A DNA stretch of 64,000 nucleotides from JANQEU01 sp965242805 (GTDB lineage Bacteria > Bacteroidota > Bacteroidia > Cytophagales > Cyclobacteriaceae), in the NCBI GenBank assembly GCA_965242805.1, contig CBDETD010000002.1:682001-746000 (forward strand), written 5' to 3'. Below, piece by piece: positions 42,653 through 51,872 of the stretch. The position numbers were made by a program, and so were the translations under genes. How positions within the stretch are numbered: position 1 is the stretch's first letter; each line of letters starts with the position of its first letter. The notes under the pieces are model-generated. The model saw nothing but the letters and a program-made list of their open reading frames with translations. It made no database searches and was not told the DNA's origin.

Positions 42653-42729
42653 CTGATTTGTTGATTCTTCTGCCCTTGTAATTTCAATAAAATTCCGAAG
42701 ACTAAGTTCAATTCATATGGTAAATGGAA

Positions 42730-43695
42730 TTAGACTTCTTTGATCTGTTCCAAAATAGAATCCATTTGCTTTTGCAAAATCATGCTGGTTTTCCATGTTA
42801 CCATATCGGATTCCAATTTTCCATTCAACAGATCTTCTGTAACCTGCTTGATCTCGAATTCAAATCCAACACTCTGCCTGGGGTCATGATATTCATCAAC
42901 GCATTTATTACCCTCATGCAGAAACAGATCTTTGGCCATCCAGAAATCCGGAATTTGAATAAATCCTTCTTCACCAATAACCGTGGTGTAGTTAGGTAAT
43001 TTACACCGAAATGAGGCATGCAAAGAGGCCGATTCGTCATCATACTTGTAAAGCACATGGACATCATCATCTACGCCTGTCGACGCTTTATGAGCAGCCA
43101 CTTCTATTTCTGCAGGTTCTTTCCCTAGGAACAACCATGCAGATGCCAGGTTGTAAATACCCATATCCAGAAGTACTCCTCCGGCAAGGTCCGGACTATA
43201 CATACGACTTTCGGGTTGAAATGGAACCGGAAATCCAAATTCTGATTTTACATGAAGTACTTTTCCGATCCTCCCTTGATCAATCCATTCGCGGGCTTTA
43301 ACGATTGCGGGTAGGAAATACGTCCACATACCTTCCATCAGGTAGCATTCTGAAGACTGAGCAGCATGGATAAGTAATTCTAGTTCTTTTGGATTTATGG
43401 TTATTGGTTTCTCGCATAAGACAGCTTTCCCTCCTTTCATTGCATCGATAGAGTTTTGGAAATGATAGTTGTGTGGAGTGGCTACGTAGATGGCATCCAC
43501 ATTCGGATCATCATATAACTCCTGATACGATCCATACTTCCTGGGTACATTGTGTTCCGTACCAAATCTTTCCGCTGCTTGAATATCCCTTGACGCGACC
43601 GCTATCAGGTCAGCATTATCAACAAATCTAAAATCTGAAGCAAAACGATTTGCAATATTTCCGGTACTGATAATACCCCATCTTATCTTCTTCAT
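42730..43695 (-). CDS. Gfo/Idh/MocA-family NAD(P)-dependent oxidoreductase
   Basis: 321 residues. Rossmann start IRWGIISTGNIANRFA, then AVASRDIQAAERFG, then DAIYVATPHNYHFQNSIDAM and the family motif VLCEKPITIN with the catalytic Lys. The C-terminal domain has the GGVLLDMGIYNL block. This subgroup includes dihydrodiol- and D-xylose dehydrogenase-like enzymes. Its position upstream of xylB on the same strand suggests action on xylose or a related sugar, but the substrate cannot be assigned. Confidence 0.9.
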   Translation of the reverse strand: MKKIRWGIISTGNIANRFASDFRFVDNADLIAVASRDIQAAERFGTEHNVPRKYGSYQELYDDPNVDAIYVATPHNYHFQNSIDAMKGGKAVLCEKPITINPKELELLIHAAQSSECYLMEGMWTYFLPAIVKAREWIDQGRIGKVLHVKSEFGFPVPFQPESRMYSPDLAGGVLLDMGIYNLASAWLFLGKEPAEIEVAAHKASTGVDDDVHVLYKYDDESASLHASFRCKLPNYTTVIGEEGFIQIPDFWMAKDLFLHEGNKCVDEYHDPRQSVGFEFEIKQVTEDLLNGKLESDMVTWKTSMILQKQMDSILEQIKEV

Positions 43696-43771
43696 TGAAC
43701 TGAAAAATTATTTTAGTGGGAAGATAACACTTTCTTACTTCCATGAAATTACTGTAATCAAAGTCAACCAA

Positions 43772-44527
43772 ATGTTATCTCCATCACGTAATTTGCCTTT
43801 TGATCAGGTACTAAAATCAAATACACCCACCACCATGAGATCCTTCGAAGTTATAGGAAGCCATTTCGGAACTGATAAGATACATCAACATGGATATCAT
43901 AGGTTTTATCCTATCTTCCTGGAAAAACTAAGGGACCAAAGCATTTGCATGCTTGAAATCGGAACGGAAGAAAACAGATCCATTAAACTTTGGGAGGAGT
44001 ATTTTCCCAATGCCAGGATCTTTGGGATTGATATTGAAAGCGAATTCGAAAACGAAAGAACAAAAGTTTTCAAAGGAGATCAATCCGATACTGAATTCCT
44101 GGAACAGATTGTTTCGAAAATAAATGAAAAAACTGATCTGATCATTGATGACGGATCTCATCATCCGGATCATCAGGTGATAACATTTTGTCACCTTTTC
44201 CAAAACCTACTAAAACCTGGCGGCATTTATATAATTGAAGATATTGAAACAAGCTACTGGAAAAAGGGAGTATTGTACGGCAACAAGATTAAGAGAGGGA
44301 GAAATCACAGAAAATCCATAATCCGTATATTCAAATTGATGATTGATCGGGTCAACGACGAATTTGTCAAAAAGAAATCCATCTTCAAATCTTCGCCGAT
44401 TCCTGTTGATGTTCAGAAACAAATAGGAATGATCTCATTTCAGCACAATTGCATAATCATTATTAAAAAGGATCATAACTTCATTCCATTCAATGACAGG
44501 GAATACAGAACGCCGAAAAATCTGTAA
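43772..44527 (+). CDS. MycE/TylE-like SAM-dependent O-methyltransferase
   Basis: 251 residues from the first ATG; an internal ATG at 43835 just before the conserved region is an alternative start. Motifs are those of macrolide-sugar methyltransferases: HFGTDKIHQHGYHRFY, ICMLEIGTEENRSIKLWEEYFPNA, then IIDDGSHHPDHQ with the metal-binding Asp-His set, then PGGIYIIEDIETSYW. In MycE the DDGSHH motif holds Mg near SAM. No antibiotic or glycan cluster is adjacent, so a cell-surface sugar is a plausible acceptor. It is divergent from the oxidoreductase gene. Confidence 0.88.
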   Translation: MLSPSRNLPFDQVLKSNTPTTMRSFEVIGSHFGTDKIHQHGYHRFYPIFLEKLRDQSICMLEIGTEENRSIKLWEEYFPNARIFGIDIESEFENERTKVFKGDQSDTEFLEQIVSKINEKTDLIIDDGSHHPDHQVITFCHLFQNLLKPGGIYIIEDIETSYWKKGVLYGNKIKRGRNHRKSIIRIFKLMIDRVNDEFVKKKSIFKSSPIPVDVQKQIGMISFQHNCIIIIKKDHNFIPFNDREYRTPKNL

Positions 44528-44557
44528 ATTCCTTTCGTAATTCAAAAATATATATCC

Positions 44558-44749
44558 ATGAGTAAAGAAGATGGCTGCATATATTGTGAACGAACCCAAG
44601 AAGACGTTCCTCTCATCTCCATTGAGTTTAAAGGTCAACACCTAAAGATCTGCCCTCAGCATCTTCCGGTTTTAATCCATGACCCTGCACAATTAATAGG
44701 TAGATTACCAGGGGCAGAAGGATTGAGTCCAGCTGATCATCATGATTGA
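44558..44749 (+). CDS. Small CxxC / CxxH zinc-ribbon-like protein
   Basis: 63 residues. CIYC near the N-terminus and CPQH in the middle make a likely four-ligand zinc site. The rest is acidic with a C-terminal DHHD. It is soluble. No named family recognised, though similar short proteins occur in Bacteroidota. It follows the methyltransferase by 30 bases and ends 7 bases from the convergent CHAT gene. Confidence 0.75.
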   Translation: MSKEDGCIYCERTQEDVPLISIEFKGQHLKICPQHLPVLIHDPAQLIGRLPGAEGLSPADHHD

Positions 44750-44756
44750 CCGGATG

Positions 44757-47700
44757 TCAATTGAGGAGTACGAAGGCACTCCAATAGTACGGATGAGGAT
44801 ATTTCTCCTTGATTTGATTCTGAGCATCGTAGAAAGCTGTGTTGTAATCTGATCCTGAAAGCCAGTTCTTGTAGAAATTAGTCATTAACTCCTGAGTTGC
44901 GTTGTCGCTGACTTTCCATAAACTCATTATTACTGCCTCACTTCCCGCTACCTGAAAAGCCCGGGCAAGTCCCTGAATGGATTCACCAGCCATTAACTCT
45001 CCACGCCCGGTTTCACACGCACTTAAGACAACAAGTTTGGTTCCCACCAAATCAAGGTGAAGAGCTTCGTAAGCAGAGAAAAATCCGTCATTGGAAGAGA
45101 AATATTCCGGCCTTCCACTTTGTGCTTCAGCCAGTATCAATCCCGAACGAAAATCAGCTCTATCCATAATACTTGGCAGAACTTGGTCACTTTCTTTCTC
45201 TTCCAGAAAATATCCATGGGTTGCCACATGAAGTATGCCGACTCCCTGAGTTTCTCTTAGCTTGAGCTCAGACGCATCATCTTCCCTGTACACGGTGGTA
45301 CCTATGCCTTGCTCAGACAATAAGTCATTGATCGTTGCAATTTCCACTTCCGTTCCTGGTAGAGGGGTAATTCGCCTACTTCCAAACCTGGGATTGCCTA
45401 CAAGATACGCGAGGTCGGTTTGGGGATCATTTTCTGAAAGTGACTTCAATACGTTTCCAAAATCCTTAACACTCGTTAGATAGAGGATCTTCCGGATTTC
45501 ACCTACATATTCACCTGTTGGAGTAAGCAGGCCATTTATATTGATTTGATTGTAAATCCCGTCATTGGTTACAAAGACTTGTTCCGCACCAGCTATCTTG
45601 TTGGATACTGATCCCCAATAATTATTGAATGACCATGTATCTTCCAGTTGATAGTTTACTGCATTGATATAATTTTTATAATAATCTCCTTCCAGTAACC
45701 GAGCACTTTCCAATCGGACAACTTCAGGTTGGCTGAAATTGGGTTTGACGATAAATGCCAGGTAAATAGAAGAATCCAGATAATGCTCATTCTTACCTAT
45801 CCTGGCTATTTCCACCAATACATGATTCCTGGATAAATTACTTTTTATGTCATCAAATGTCACAGATGTTGTCAATGCCGGTAATTTCATTGCCTGCGCG
45901 AGATCCCTCTCATACTTTTCAATCTCATTTTCAAGATCTTTTACCTTGGGATCGTTGTTAGAGCGATCTTTTTTATCCAGGTTGTACATATTGAGCAGGT
46001 CCTCCCGCATGCTGATCCAATCCTGAAGCTTGTTCATCAGTTCATCATTTCCGCTTTCTAGGATTGTCTTTCTCAGTTGGGCAGATGTTGAGAACAGTAA
46101 TCCTTTGGTAGCAATTCTGAAGTTCAATGCATCCACAATCCATTCCGGATAATGTTCCGAATTGTCAGCTGCGAAAAGCGTGTAGACATCAATATGAGGC
46201 TTTACATTCTGCCAGAACTGCTCTCTTTGGCCTTCACTCATGGTTGAAAACAGATCAGACTTTAAGTCCAGGTAGATACTGGCTACTTCCTTCATAATGT
46301 CCTGTGCCTGAGATACATTGCCAAGTTTCCATTCGCAAAGACCAATAAGGCTGCGACTCTTAAGATAGTCATAGCTTCTGTTCCCTTTAGAGGTCAATTG
46401 AACATTATTAGCCTCCCGCAAAAGATCCAGGGCCTTTGAGTATTGTTTTTCATGCAGATGGTATTCTGCTTCAAGAACCAAGGCATGGCCGTAGAAACTG
46501 TGTCTGTCTTTATATTTTTCTTCAATCTTTTGTTTAATGGAAGCGATAAATGTCAGGAGGTTGTTGCCCTCCCCTCCTCTTTGTCTGTAAATGTCGAGAT
46601 ATAGTCTCCCCTGTAAGAGTAATGTTTGATCGTAATCAGGAAGTGCGGTCCTCTCTTTTTTTGTAATGATTTCGAGTGCTTCAATGTATGTTCTCTCAGC
46701 GATTTCTTTCTCCCCAAGTTGGCTGCTAAGCATGGCATCATTGATCAGGATCCTTTCACTATCAATTGAATAACCTGGAATGGCCGTTGTCGCAATGTTT
46801 TTTGCGTCCTGGATCAAATCCTGAGCATCCGAAAGCTGACCCAATCGTGCCATTAACATGGCCTTATTGTTCAATGCGATGCAATAGGGACTACTATTCT
46901 TCCCTTTGAAAAATTCCAAGTCCATCAACACTTCATCAATGGTATTTATCGCCTCATTGAAATTCCCGATCTCGGTTTGAAGCAACGCATAGTTATGCCG
47001 AATTGCAAGAGCCACTTCGGAACGTAAATTGAGCTTCTCCCGTGCTATTTCCAGTCCAAATTCATATAGATCTCTTGCCATCGCAAACCGACCGCGAGAT
47101 TGTACAAATAAGGCATAGGTATTGAGGTAGTCGACCAGGGTCCAGAAATCTTCTGGTCTGTATCCCGAATAGTCCATACCGGATAACCACTGGATGACAA
47201 ATGCTCCACTTCCCTTGAGACCTTCAGAGTCTCTTTGTCGATTCCTTTTGACAAATATCTGATCAGGGGAGACCACCGTTTCATCCGCAAGAGGTGGAAC
47301 TACATATTCGAAGATCCCCTTACCCAACATAAATGCAGCATATCCATTATTTCCATTATGAATTGATCTGGATGCTTCATATAGATGATGTTCCGCATTT
47401 TCATAGGGTGTCTGAATTGCCTTGACTCGAAGCCCTTTCCTGTTCTGGCCATCAAAGGCAATCTGTGTTGTATTTCCGGTGATTATTCCATACTTGATTT
47501 TTGTATTGGCACCCATGCTGTACAGTTGTTGGTACATATCTGCATCCCATAAACCTTCTACAAGTGTCTCTCTCTCGTTCAATTTGAATATGCGTACCTT
47601 TTGATTTAGCAGTGGACTAAACTGGATCACCAAACTCCCCGAAGGTAACTCTATCACATTACCAAAGCCATTTTCACCAGAGTCATCAATGTTCATGAGT

Positions 47701-48083
47701 CGTAATGGAAGGAAATTTTTAGTCGAATCGGGATGAATCCTTCTACCCTGCACCATGTATTGTTGAGGTTTCTTCCGTAAACCGAAAGTCACAACGTCTT
47801 CTAATGGGACTTTTCTCCATTTTTTAGAACGCCTAACTTCAATCAGGTCAAGTTCGTCATTGAGTTTCGTCAATCGTATGTTATCCTGGATTATTGAATC
47901 ATTAGTAAGGATTACATAACCATCAAAAGGTTTGGTTTTCTCGGAGACATTGTCACCGCGAGCAGATATCCATCCAGACCATGTGAAATCGTCTAGATCA
48001 GGCCATTCCAATTGAGAATAGCAAGGAAGGTGAAACACAATTGAACACAATACTATTGGTAGGATCTTCCCGACAGGTCTCAT
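44757..48083 (-). CDS. Secreted TPR-CHAT protease-like protein
   Basis: 1108 residues. Signal peptide (about 1-23, ending CYSQ), then a 250-residue unassigned N-terminal region, then TPR-type repeats (about 320-600: RGRFAMARDLYEFGLEIARE, YCIALNNKAMLMARLGQLSD), a helical linker, and a C-terminal CHAT domain (about 840-1108). The caspase-like dyad is intact: His956 in LHVATHGYF and Cys1023 in VVLSACETGRGE, followed by GLARAFQVAGSEAVIMSLW. CHAT proteases act in cell-death and defence systems, but this one is exported, so it more likely processes surface or periplasmic proteins. It has a 454-base leader region. Confidence 0.92.
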   Translation of the reverse strand: MRPVGKILPIVLCSIVFHLPCYSQLEWPDLDDFTWSGWISARGDNVSEKTKPFDGYVILTNDSIIQDNIRLTKLNDELDLIEVRRSKKWRKVPLEDVVTFGLRKKPQQYMVQGRRIHPDSTKNFLPLRLMNIDDSGENGFGNVIELPSGSLVIQFSPLLNQKVRIFKLNERETLVEGLWDADMYQQLYSMGANTKIKYGIITGNTTQIAFDGQNRKGLRVKAIQTPYENAEHHLYEASRSIHNGNNGYAAFMLGKGIFEYVVPPLADETVVSPDQIFVKRNRQRDSEGLKGSGAFVIQWLSGMDYSGYRPEDFWTLVDYLNTYALFVQSRGRFAMARDLYEFGLEIAREKLNLRSEVALAIRHNYALLQTEIGNFNEAINTIDEVLMDLEFFKGKNSSPYCIALNNKAMLMARLGQLSDAQDLIQDAKNIATTAIPGYSIDSERILINDAMLSSQLGEKEIAERTYIEALEIITKKERTALPDYDQTLLLQGRLYLDIYRQRGGEGNNLLTFIASIKQKIEEKYKDRHSFYGHALVLEAEYHLHEKQYSKALDLLREANNVQLTSKGNRSYDYLKSRSLIGLCEWKLGNVSQAQDIMKEVASIYLDLKSDLFSTMSEGQREQFWQNVKPHIDVYTLFAADNSEHYPEWIVDALNFRIATKGLLFSTSAQLRKTILESGNDELMNKLQDWISMREDLLNMYNLDKKDRSNNDPKVKDLENEIEKYERDLAQAMKLPALTTSVTFDDIKSNLSRNHVLVEIARIGKNEHYLDSSIYLAFIVKPNFSQPEVVRLESARLLEGDYYKNYINAVNYQLEDTWSFNNYWGSVSNKIAGAEQVFVTNDGIYNQININGLLTPTGEYVGEIRKILYLTSVKDFGNVLKSLSENDPQTDLAYLVGNPRFGSRRITPLPGTEVEIATINDLLSEQGIGTTVYREDDASELKLRETQGVGILHVATHGYFLEEKESDQVLPSIMDRADFRSGLILAEAQSGRPEYFSSNDGFFSAYEALHLDLVGTKLVVLSACETGRGELMAGESIQGLARAFQVAGSEAVIMSLWKVSDNATQELMTNFYKNWLSGSDYNTAFYDAQNQIKEKYPHPYYWSAFVLLN

Positions 48084-48240
48084 TTTGGGTTGATTTGGTA
48101 TTTAAATTTATGATTTACTGCACGCGTGTGCAATAAACATTCCAATTCATTCAGATCTAAGAAATCCAGCGAGTTGATGAAGGTTTCTGTTCTTCTGTGA
48201 TCAGGATAGATTGTTTTACCTTCCGGTTGTCATTTGACGG

Positions 48241-48310
48241 TCTGGCGTGGAAGCGCGTCTGGCGTGGAAGTAACTTCCACGCTAGACTTGATTGCTAGAC
48301 TTGACATTCC
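48241..48310. repeat. REP-like hairpin with flanking direct repeats
   Basis: The core GCGTGGAAG-TAA-CTTCCACGC is a perfect 9-bp hairpin, extended by TCTG/TAGA to about 13 bp with one G-T pair. The unit TCTGGCGTGGAAG occurs twice in tandem (48241 and 48258), and GCTAGACTTGA occurs twice on the right (48281 and 48294). The layout resembles REP/BIME elements. No transposase is present in the window. Confidence 0.6.
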
Positions 48311-48438
48311 AAAATACATTCCTGAAGTAATTTCGAATGTAATGAGAAATCTATACAAGATTGGGCAGTATTATGTATTGATCTCCTCCCCTTCGTCAAG
48401 TTCAAATTGACTGTAGGGAAAATACGTAGAACAAATAA

Positions 48439-48464
48439 GAAAAGCTGCCGTACAGCAGCTTTTC
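48439..48464 (-). terminator. Terminator of the outer-membrane protein gene
   Basis: A 10-bp perfect stem GAAAAGCTGC / GCAGCTTTTC with a 6-base loop. On the minus strand it continues into a T-rich tract (TTATTTG). It is 74 bases past the stop at 48538. Confidence 0.75.
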
Positions 48465-48537
48465 CAAAAACAACTCCCTCTTTAATCACTGGGGTTTCTC
48501 AAAAGATCCCGTTTATTATAAGGGTTGTCATATGATG

Positions 48538-49149
48538 CTAAAACTTGAAAATATTGAAGGCCAGCTTTCCATGCAACGCCCAGGTATGGATATCCACTGA
48601 CTCTCCAATGCTTGGTATACCAAATCGACCCTGGATACCAATGGTTATAAACTGGCCAAGGTCCTTTCCGAATTCTGCTAATACGCCAATATCATCTTTG
48701 TGATCTAGCGAAAACCACCGATCAGTAAACTCCTCATAACGATCTCCAGTCAAAGCCTTTGCATAGTACACTCCCCCTCCTATATAACCTGTCCCAATAG
48801 GAATTCCCACAAGGCCATTAAAGGTGAGAAATTCGTAACTTGAAAAAAAGTAGGTACTGGTGCCTGGATTGGTTCCTCGATAGGCAACATCTAAGAAGCC
48901 AAAATCGAATGCAAGCAACATGTTGTTGCCGAATGCTTCATTAACACGTAACCTTGCCCCTGCACTGAATGAAAACTCCAATGTAGAGTTGTTTTCCGAG
49001 GGATAATCTCCATAGCATCCCGAAATTCCCGGATCCCCGAAAATAGCAATCTGAATATTCCCGGAATTGGTGTCCTGCGCCTGCAGGTCATAAAAAAACA
49101 TACAGAGCACAATTCCTAAAATAGTCGTGATGGTTTTTATAGGATTCAT
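48538..49149 (-). CDS. Outer-membrane beta-barrel protein, hypothetical
   Basis: 203 residues with a signal peptide (ends DLQAQ, about 25). The mature part alternates hydrophobic and polar residues in short strands (TLEFSFSAGARLRV, NMLLAFDFGFLDVAYRG, LGQFITIGIQGRFGIPSIG) and ends in Phe (AFNIFKF), as expected for a small 8-stranded barrel. There is a Cys in GDPGISGCYGDYPSE. It is encoded 10 bases after the propeller protein gene, in one operon, with a terminator behind it. Confidence 0.85.
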   Translation of the reverse strand: MNPIKTITTILGIVLCMFFYDLQAQDTNSGNIQIAIFGDPGISGCYGDYPSENNSTLEFSFSAGARLRVNEAFGNNMLLAFDFGFLDVAYRGTNPGTSTYFFSSYEFLTFNGLVGIPIGTGYIGGGVYYAKALTGDRYEEFTDRWFSLDHKDDIGVLAEFGKDLGQFITIGIQGRFGIPSIGESVDIHTWALHGKLAFNIFKF

Positions 49150-49159
49150 GACTTAAGGC

Positions 49160-50443
49160 TTATAAACTGTTTATAATGTATTTGTCCAATTCACCTTTGA
49201 AACTGCCCCTGCCAAACCAATAATCTCCCTTGCTGTCCTGAAAGATCTTGAGGAAACTATACATTCCGGAACAGCTTCTAAGTTGCTTAAATTGATCACC
49301 ATCGAACTTATAAATCCCTACAGACTCCGTTGCCCATACCTCCCCTTTAGCGTCAACAAATAAGTCCGTGATCAGGCTTTTTTTACCAATACTGAATTTT
49401 TTCCATTCATTACCGTCGTACCTGTAAATCGCACCTCTGGGTTTCAAGACAAAAATGCCGGTAGCCTTGGTGAAAATGGTAGTATTGAACGCGGCAAACC
49501 AAATGTTGCCGTCCTTGTCCTCAACGATAGGACCTGGTATGGGTATGTCTTCAATACCTTCTGAACCGGCAAAAAATGTAAGATCATCTGAACCTATCCT
49601 GTAGATGCCCTCAGTATCTGCTATCCAGATGTTACCCTTTGAATCCTTGAAACCTCCTGTGGCATCTGATAAATTCGACAACCTTTCATCTAACTGTAAC
49701 ATGTTGCTTTCCACACGAGCCAACAGGCCATGGCAAACGATATGGATTGTCCCATCAGTACCCTCAAAGATCTGACGAACCGTTTTTTCATCATTCTTTG
49801 CATCAGCTTTGATGATATCATTCCAGGACTTCCACATACCATTTTCCAGCGTGTAAAGCCTACCGGCTGACCCACCAAACCAGATCCGTTGACTGCTGTC
49901 GACAAAAACTGCATAGAAATTGTACATATCCCTTGTCGGCCTAATTGGTTCTTCCACCTCGACTTTTTCAATGTCTCTTCCGTTCATGCGGTAGTTAATT
50001 CCTGTAATGTCATCAAGGAGGATCGCACGACCATCGGAGTCAGTCTCTCCGGTCATAAACAATAACTTATCACCATCCCAAAGCACAATTCCCTGGTTGG
50101 AGGCAAACCAAACCCATCCCGTTTCCATATCCGGAGCTGAAAACCACCAAACACCTATGGTCTTCTCACGTGCATTGACAATCGCTCCAATGTTTGTTTG
50201 TGATGCGATACTTTTTTTCAGATCATCATAAATGGTTATTTCATTGTCCATGAAACGGACAATGCTGCCAGTGGTGTTCGACACCCAAATACTACCATCC
50301 TTTGATTCGGAGAAGTAGGACATGATGTTACCTCCCCGTATCAGGCCGGTGTTTACCTCCTTACGGTACTCCTTCCAGGAACCTTGCGAGAAAGCTAATA
50401 GAGGTAACACTCCCAGTAAAATCAGAAGTATCTTTTTGCTCAT
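49160..50443 (-). CDS. Secreted two-component-regulator-type beta-propeller protein
   Basis: 427 residues. Signal peptide 1-19 (ends LAFSQ). The body is a series of Reg_prop-like blades with the consensus xDxxGxxWxxTxxGIY: SKDGSIWVSNTTGSI, DSSQRIWFGGSAGRLY, DSKGNIWIADTEGIYRIG, DKDGNIWFAAFNT and DAKGEVWATESVGIYKFDG. Only the sensor propeller is present, with no kinase or membrane helix. It is probably a periplasmic or surface ligand binder acting with the beta-barrel encoded next. Confidence 0.88.
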   Translation of the reverse strand: MSKKILLILLGVLPLLAFSQGSWKEYRKEVNTGLIRGGNIMSYFSESKDGSIWVSNTTGSIVRFMDNEITIYDDLKKSIASQTNIGAIVNAREKTIGVWWFSAPDMETGWVWFASNQGIVLWDGDKLLFMTGETDSDGRAILLDDITGINYRMNGRDIEKVEVEEPIRPTRDMYNFYAVFVDSSQRIWFGGSAGRLYTLENGMWKSWNDIIKADAKNDEKTVRQIFEGTDGTIHIVCHGLLARVESNMLQLDERLSNLSDATGGFKDSKGNIWIADTEGIYRIGSDDLTFFAGSEGIEDIPIPGPIVEDKDGNIWFAAFNTTIFTKATGIFVLKPRGAIYRYDGNEWKKFSIGKKSLITDLFVDAKGEVWATESVGIYKFDGDQFKQLRSCSGMYSFLKIFQDSKGDYWFGRGSFKGELDKYIINSL

Positions 50444-50648
50444 TTTTGGTACGGTAATTCAAATATTCTTCCCTAATTAAATTTCAGAGAACAACATGTC
50501 ATTTCCTATGACGATTGTCAGGTGGAATGAAGATCAGGCCGAAAAATCATAGTGGAAAACTTACCATTAAATTAAGGGGCATGTCTCCTTAATCTTTGAT
50601 AAGCATGTGCCAATCTTCAGGTAGAAGAGTATTGTAATAAGGTAAGTG

Positions 50649-51785
50649 TTAATTTACCATGAATTCAACCTCGAAGATGGTATTTCCCCATTTCAACTGA
50701 AGAACACCACTAGATCCACGTTCTACTGCTTCGATCGTAAACAGTTCAACAGATGTGTCGTTTTCAACAATGGTCATAGGAACTCTTCCAAGATCCTGCT
50801 CCTCATCATAACTCCTACCGTTTTGACCCGTCTGTTTATTAATGATCAACATACCTCCATCAGGAGCTGGTATGGTAAAAAGAGTGTATTCACCAGCAGG
50901 TATCTCCAGGTCTGCCATTATTAGGTCCTTGTCGCTCGTAAAATGAGTGGCTCTGTTAGCTCCGGTTCTCCATCGTTCATTCCATGGGACTATACCACCA
51001 AACAACTCCCGGCCACGACGGGCAGGTTGTCCAAAGGTCACCTTGATATTAGCTCCATGGACGACGGATTGAGTTTCTGCCGCTCCGGAAAGTGATTGAA
51101 TGCTTTTATCGGAATATTTCATTGCATAAGAAGCCATATCCATCGCACCTCCACGCTTTACAATAAGTTTGCGAGTTGTTGCTGTTGCGTCATAATACTC
51201 AAGCCCCCCTTCATTATTTATTCTCGCATACATGGTACCGCGAAATGGGTGCTTAATAGAAACAGAGTCCTTGGCCAACGTCCGGATCTCAAATATCCTG
51301 GGTCTGCGTCCTGTAAGCATCAATTGATCAGACTCCTTTGATCCATTTTCAACCATTCGCGTAGTGGCAACTTCGTAAGGCCAGTGGATCATATCAAACC
51401 AGGGAATCATAGACGGATCATACAAGACTTTAAAGGTCTGATTGATTGTGTCTCGCTTGCGGGTGATCTCAAGGCTGTCCCCATCAATAATAATGGTTTG
51501 CTCTTCAATGATTTTACTGTCAACATTCTTCGGATCATGAGACGTAGAACGAAATTGAAGAAAACTCCCGTCTTCCTCAAATTTCAAGATCTGTCTCATA
51601 TACCGCGTACGAGGGGATCGGATCAACACTTCGGCATTGACCGTTCCCTGCTCCATGGTGAATTGTTCGATTACCAAGGTGTCGTTGCCAAGTGTAGTAA
51701 AAAACGATGACTGTTGAGGTTCAGGCCCTTCACAACCAAGGGTAAGTATAATGTAGATAAATATGACAGATTTGATTAGGTTCAT
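50649..51785 (-). CDS. DUF2911-domain lipoprotein
   Basis: 378 residues with a lipobox (ILTLGC, Cys 18). The C-terminal part (about 240-378) is DUF2911: VTFGQPARRGRELFGGIVPW, NERWRTGANRATHF, then LEIPAGEYTLFTIP. The N-terminal 220 residues are strand-rich and unassigned (VLIRSPRTRYMRQILKFEEDG). DUF2911 proteins are common exported Bacteroidota proteins of unknown role. It stands alone, with 205 bases before the propeller gene on its left that contain nothing recognisable. Confidence 0.9.
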   Translation of the reverse strand: MNLIKSVIFIYIILTLGCEGPEPQQSSFFTTLGNDTLVIEQFTMEQGTVNAEVLIRSPRTRYMRQILKFEEDGSFLQFRSTSHDPKNVDSKIIEEQTIIIDGDSLEITRKRDTINQTFKVLYDPSMIPWFDMIHWPYEVATTRMVENGSKESDQLMLTGRRPRIFEIRTLAKDSVSIKHPFRGTMYARINNEGGLEYYDATATTRKLIVKRGGAMDMASYAMKYSDKSIQSLSGAAETQSVVHGANIKVTFGQPARRGRELFGGIVPWNERWRTGANRATHFTSDKDLIMADLEIPAGEYTLFTIPAPDGGMLIINKQTGQNGRSYDEEQDLGRVPMTIVENDTSVELFTIEAVERGSSGVLQLKWGNTIFEVEFMVN

Positions 51786-51872
51786 AGATTCATATTTTGA
51801 GAAAGATACGAATTATTGGAGACTGGTCTTTGTGGTTTTATACGAAGAAGGGAATTGATATTGCAGTGGATA

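Larger units (their letters stand above)
48084..48537. other. Intergenic region before the CHAT gene
   Basis: 454 bases without a credible gene. It contains a short palindromic stretch (TGCAC...GTGCA near 48119), the REP-like repeat cluster at 48241-48310 and the terminator of the outer-membrane protein gene at 48439-48464. A 64-codon frame on the minus strand overlaps the terminator and was rejected. Confidence 0.75.

Noticed and set aside
48295..48489. 64-codon frame on the minus strand before the CHAT gene
   Set aside because: It overlaps the terminator hairpin at 48439-48464 and part of the REP-like cluster, and the product has no recognisable feature.
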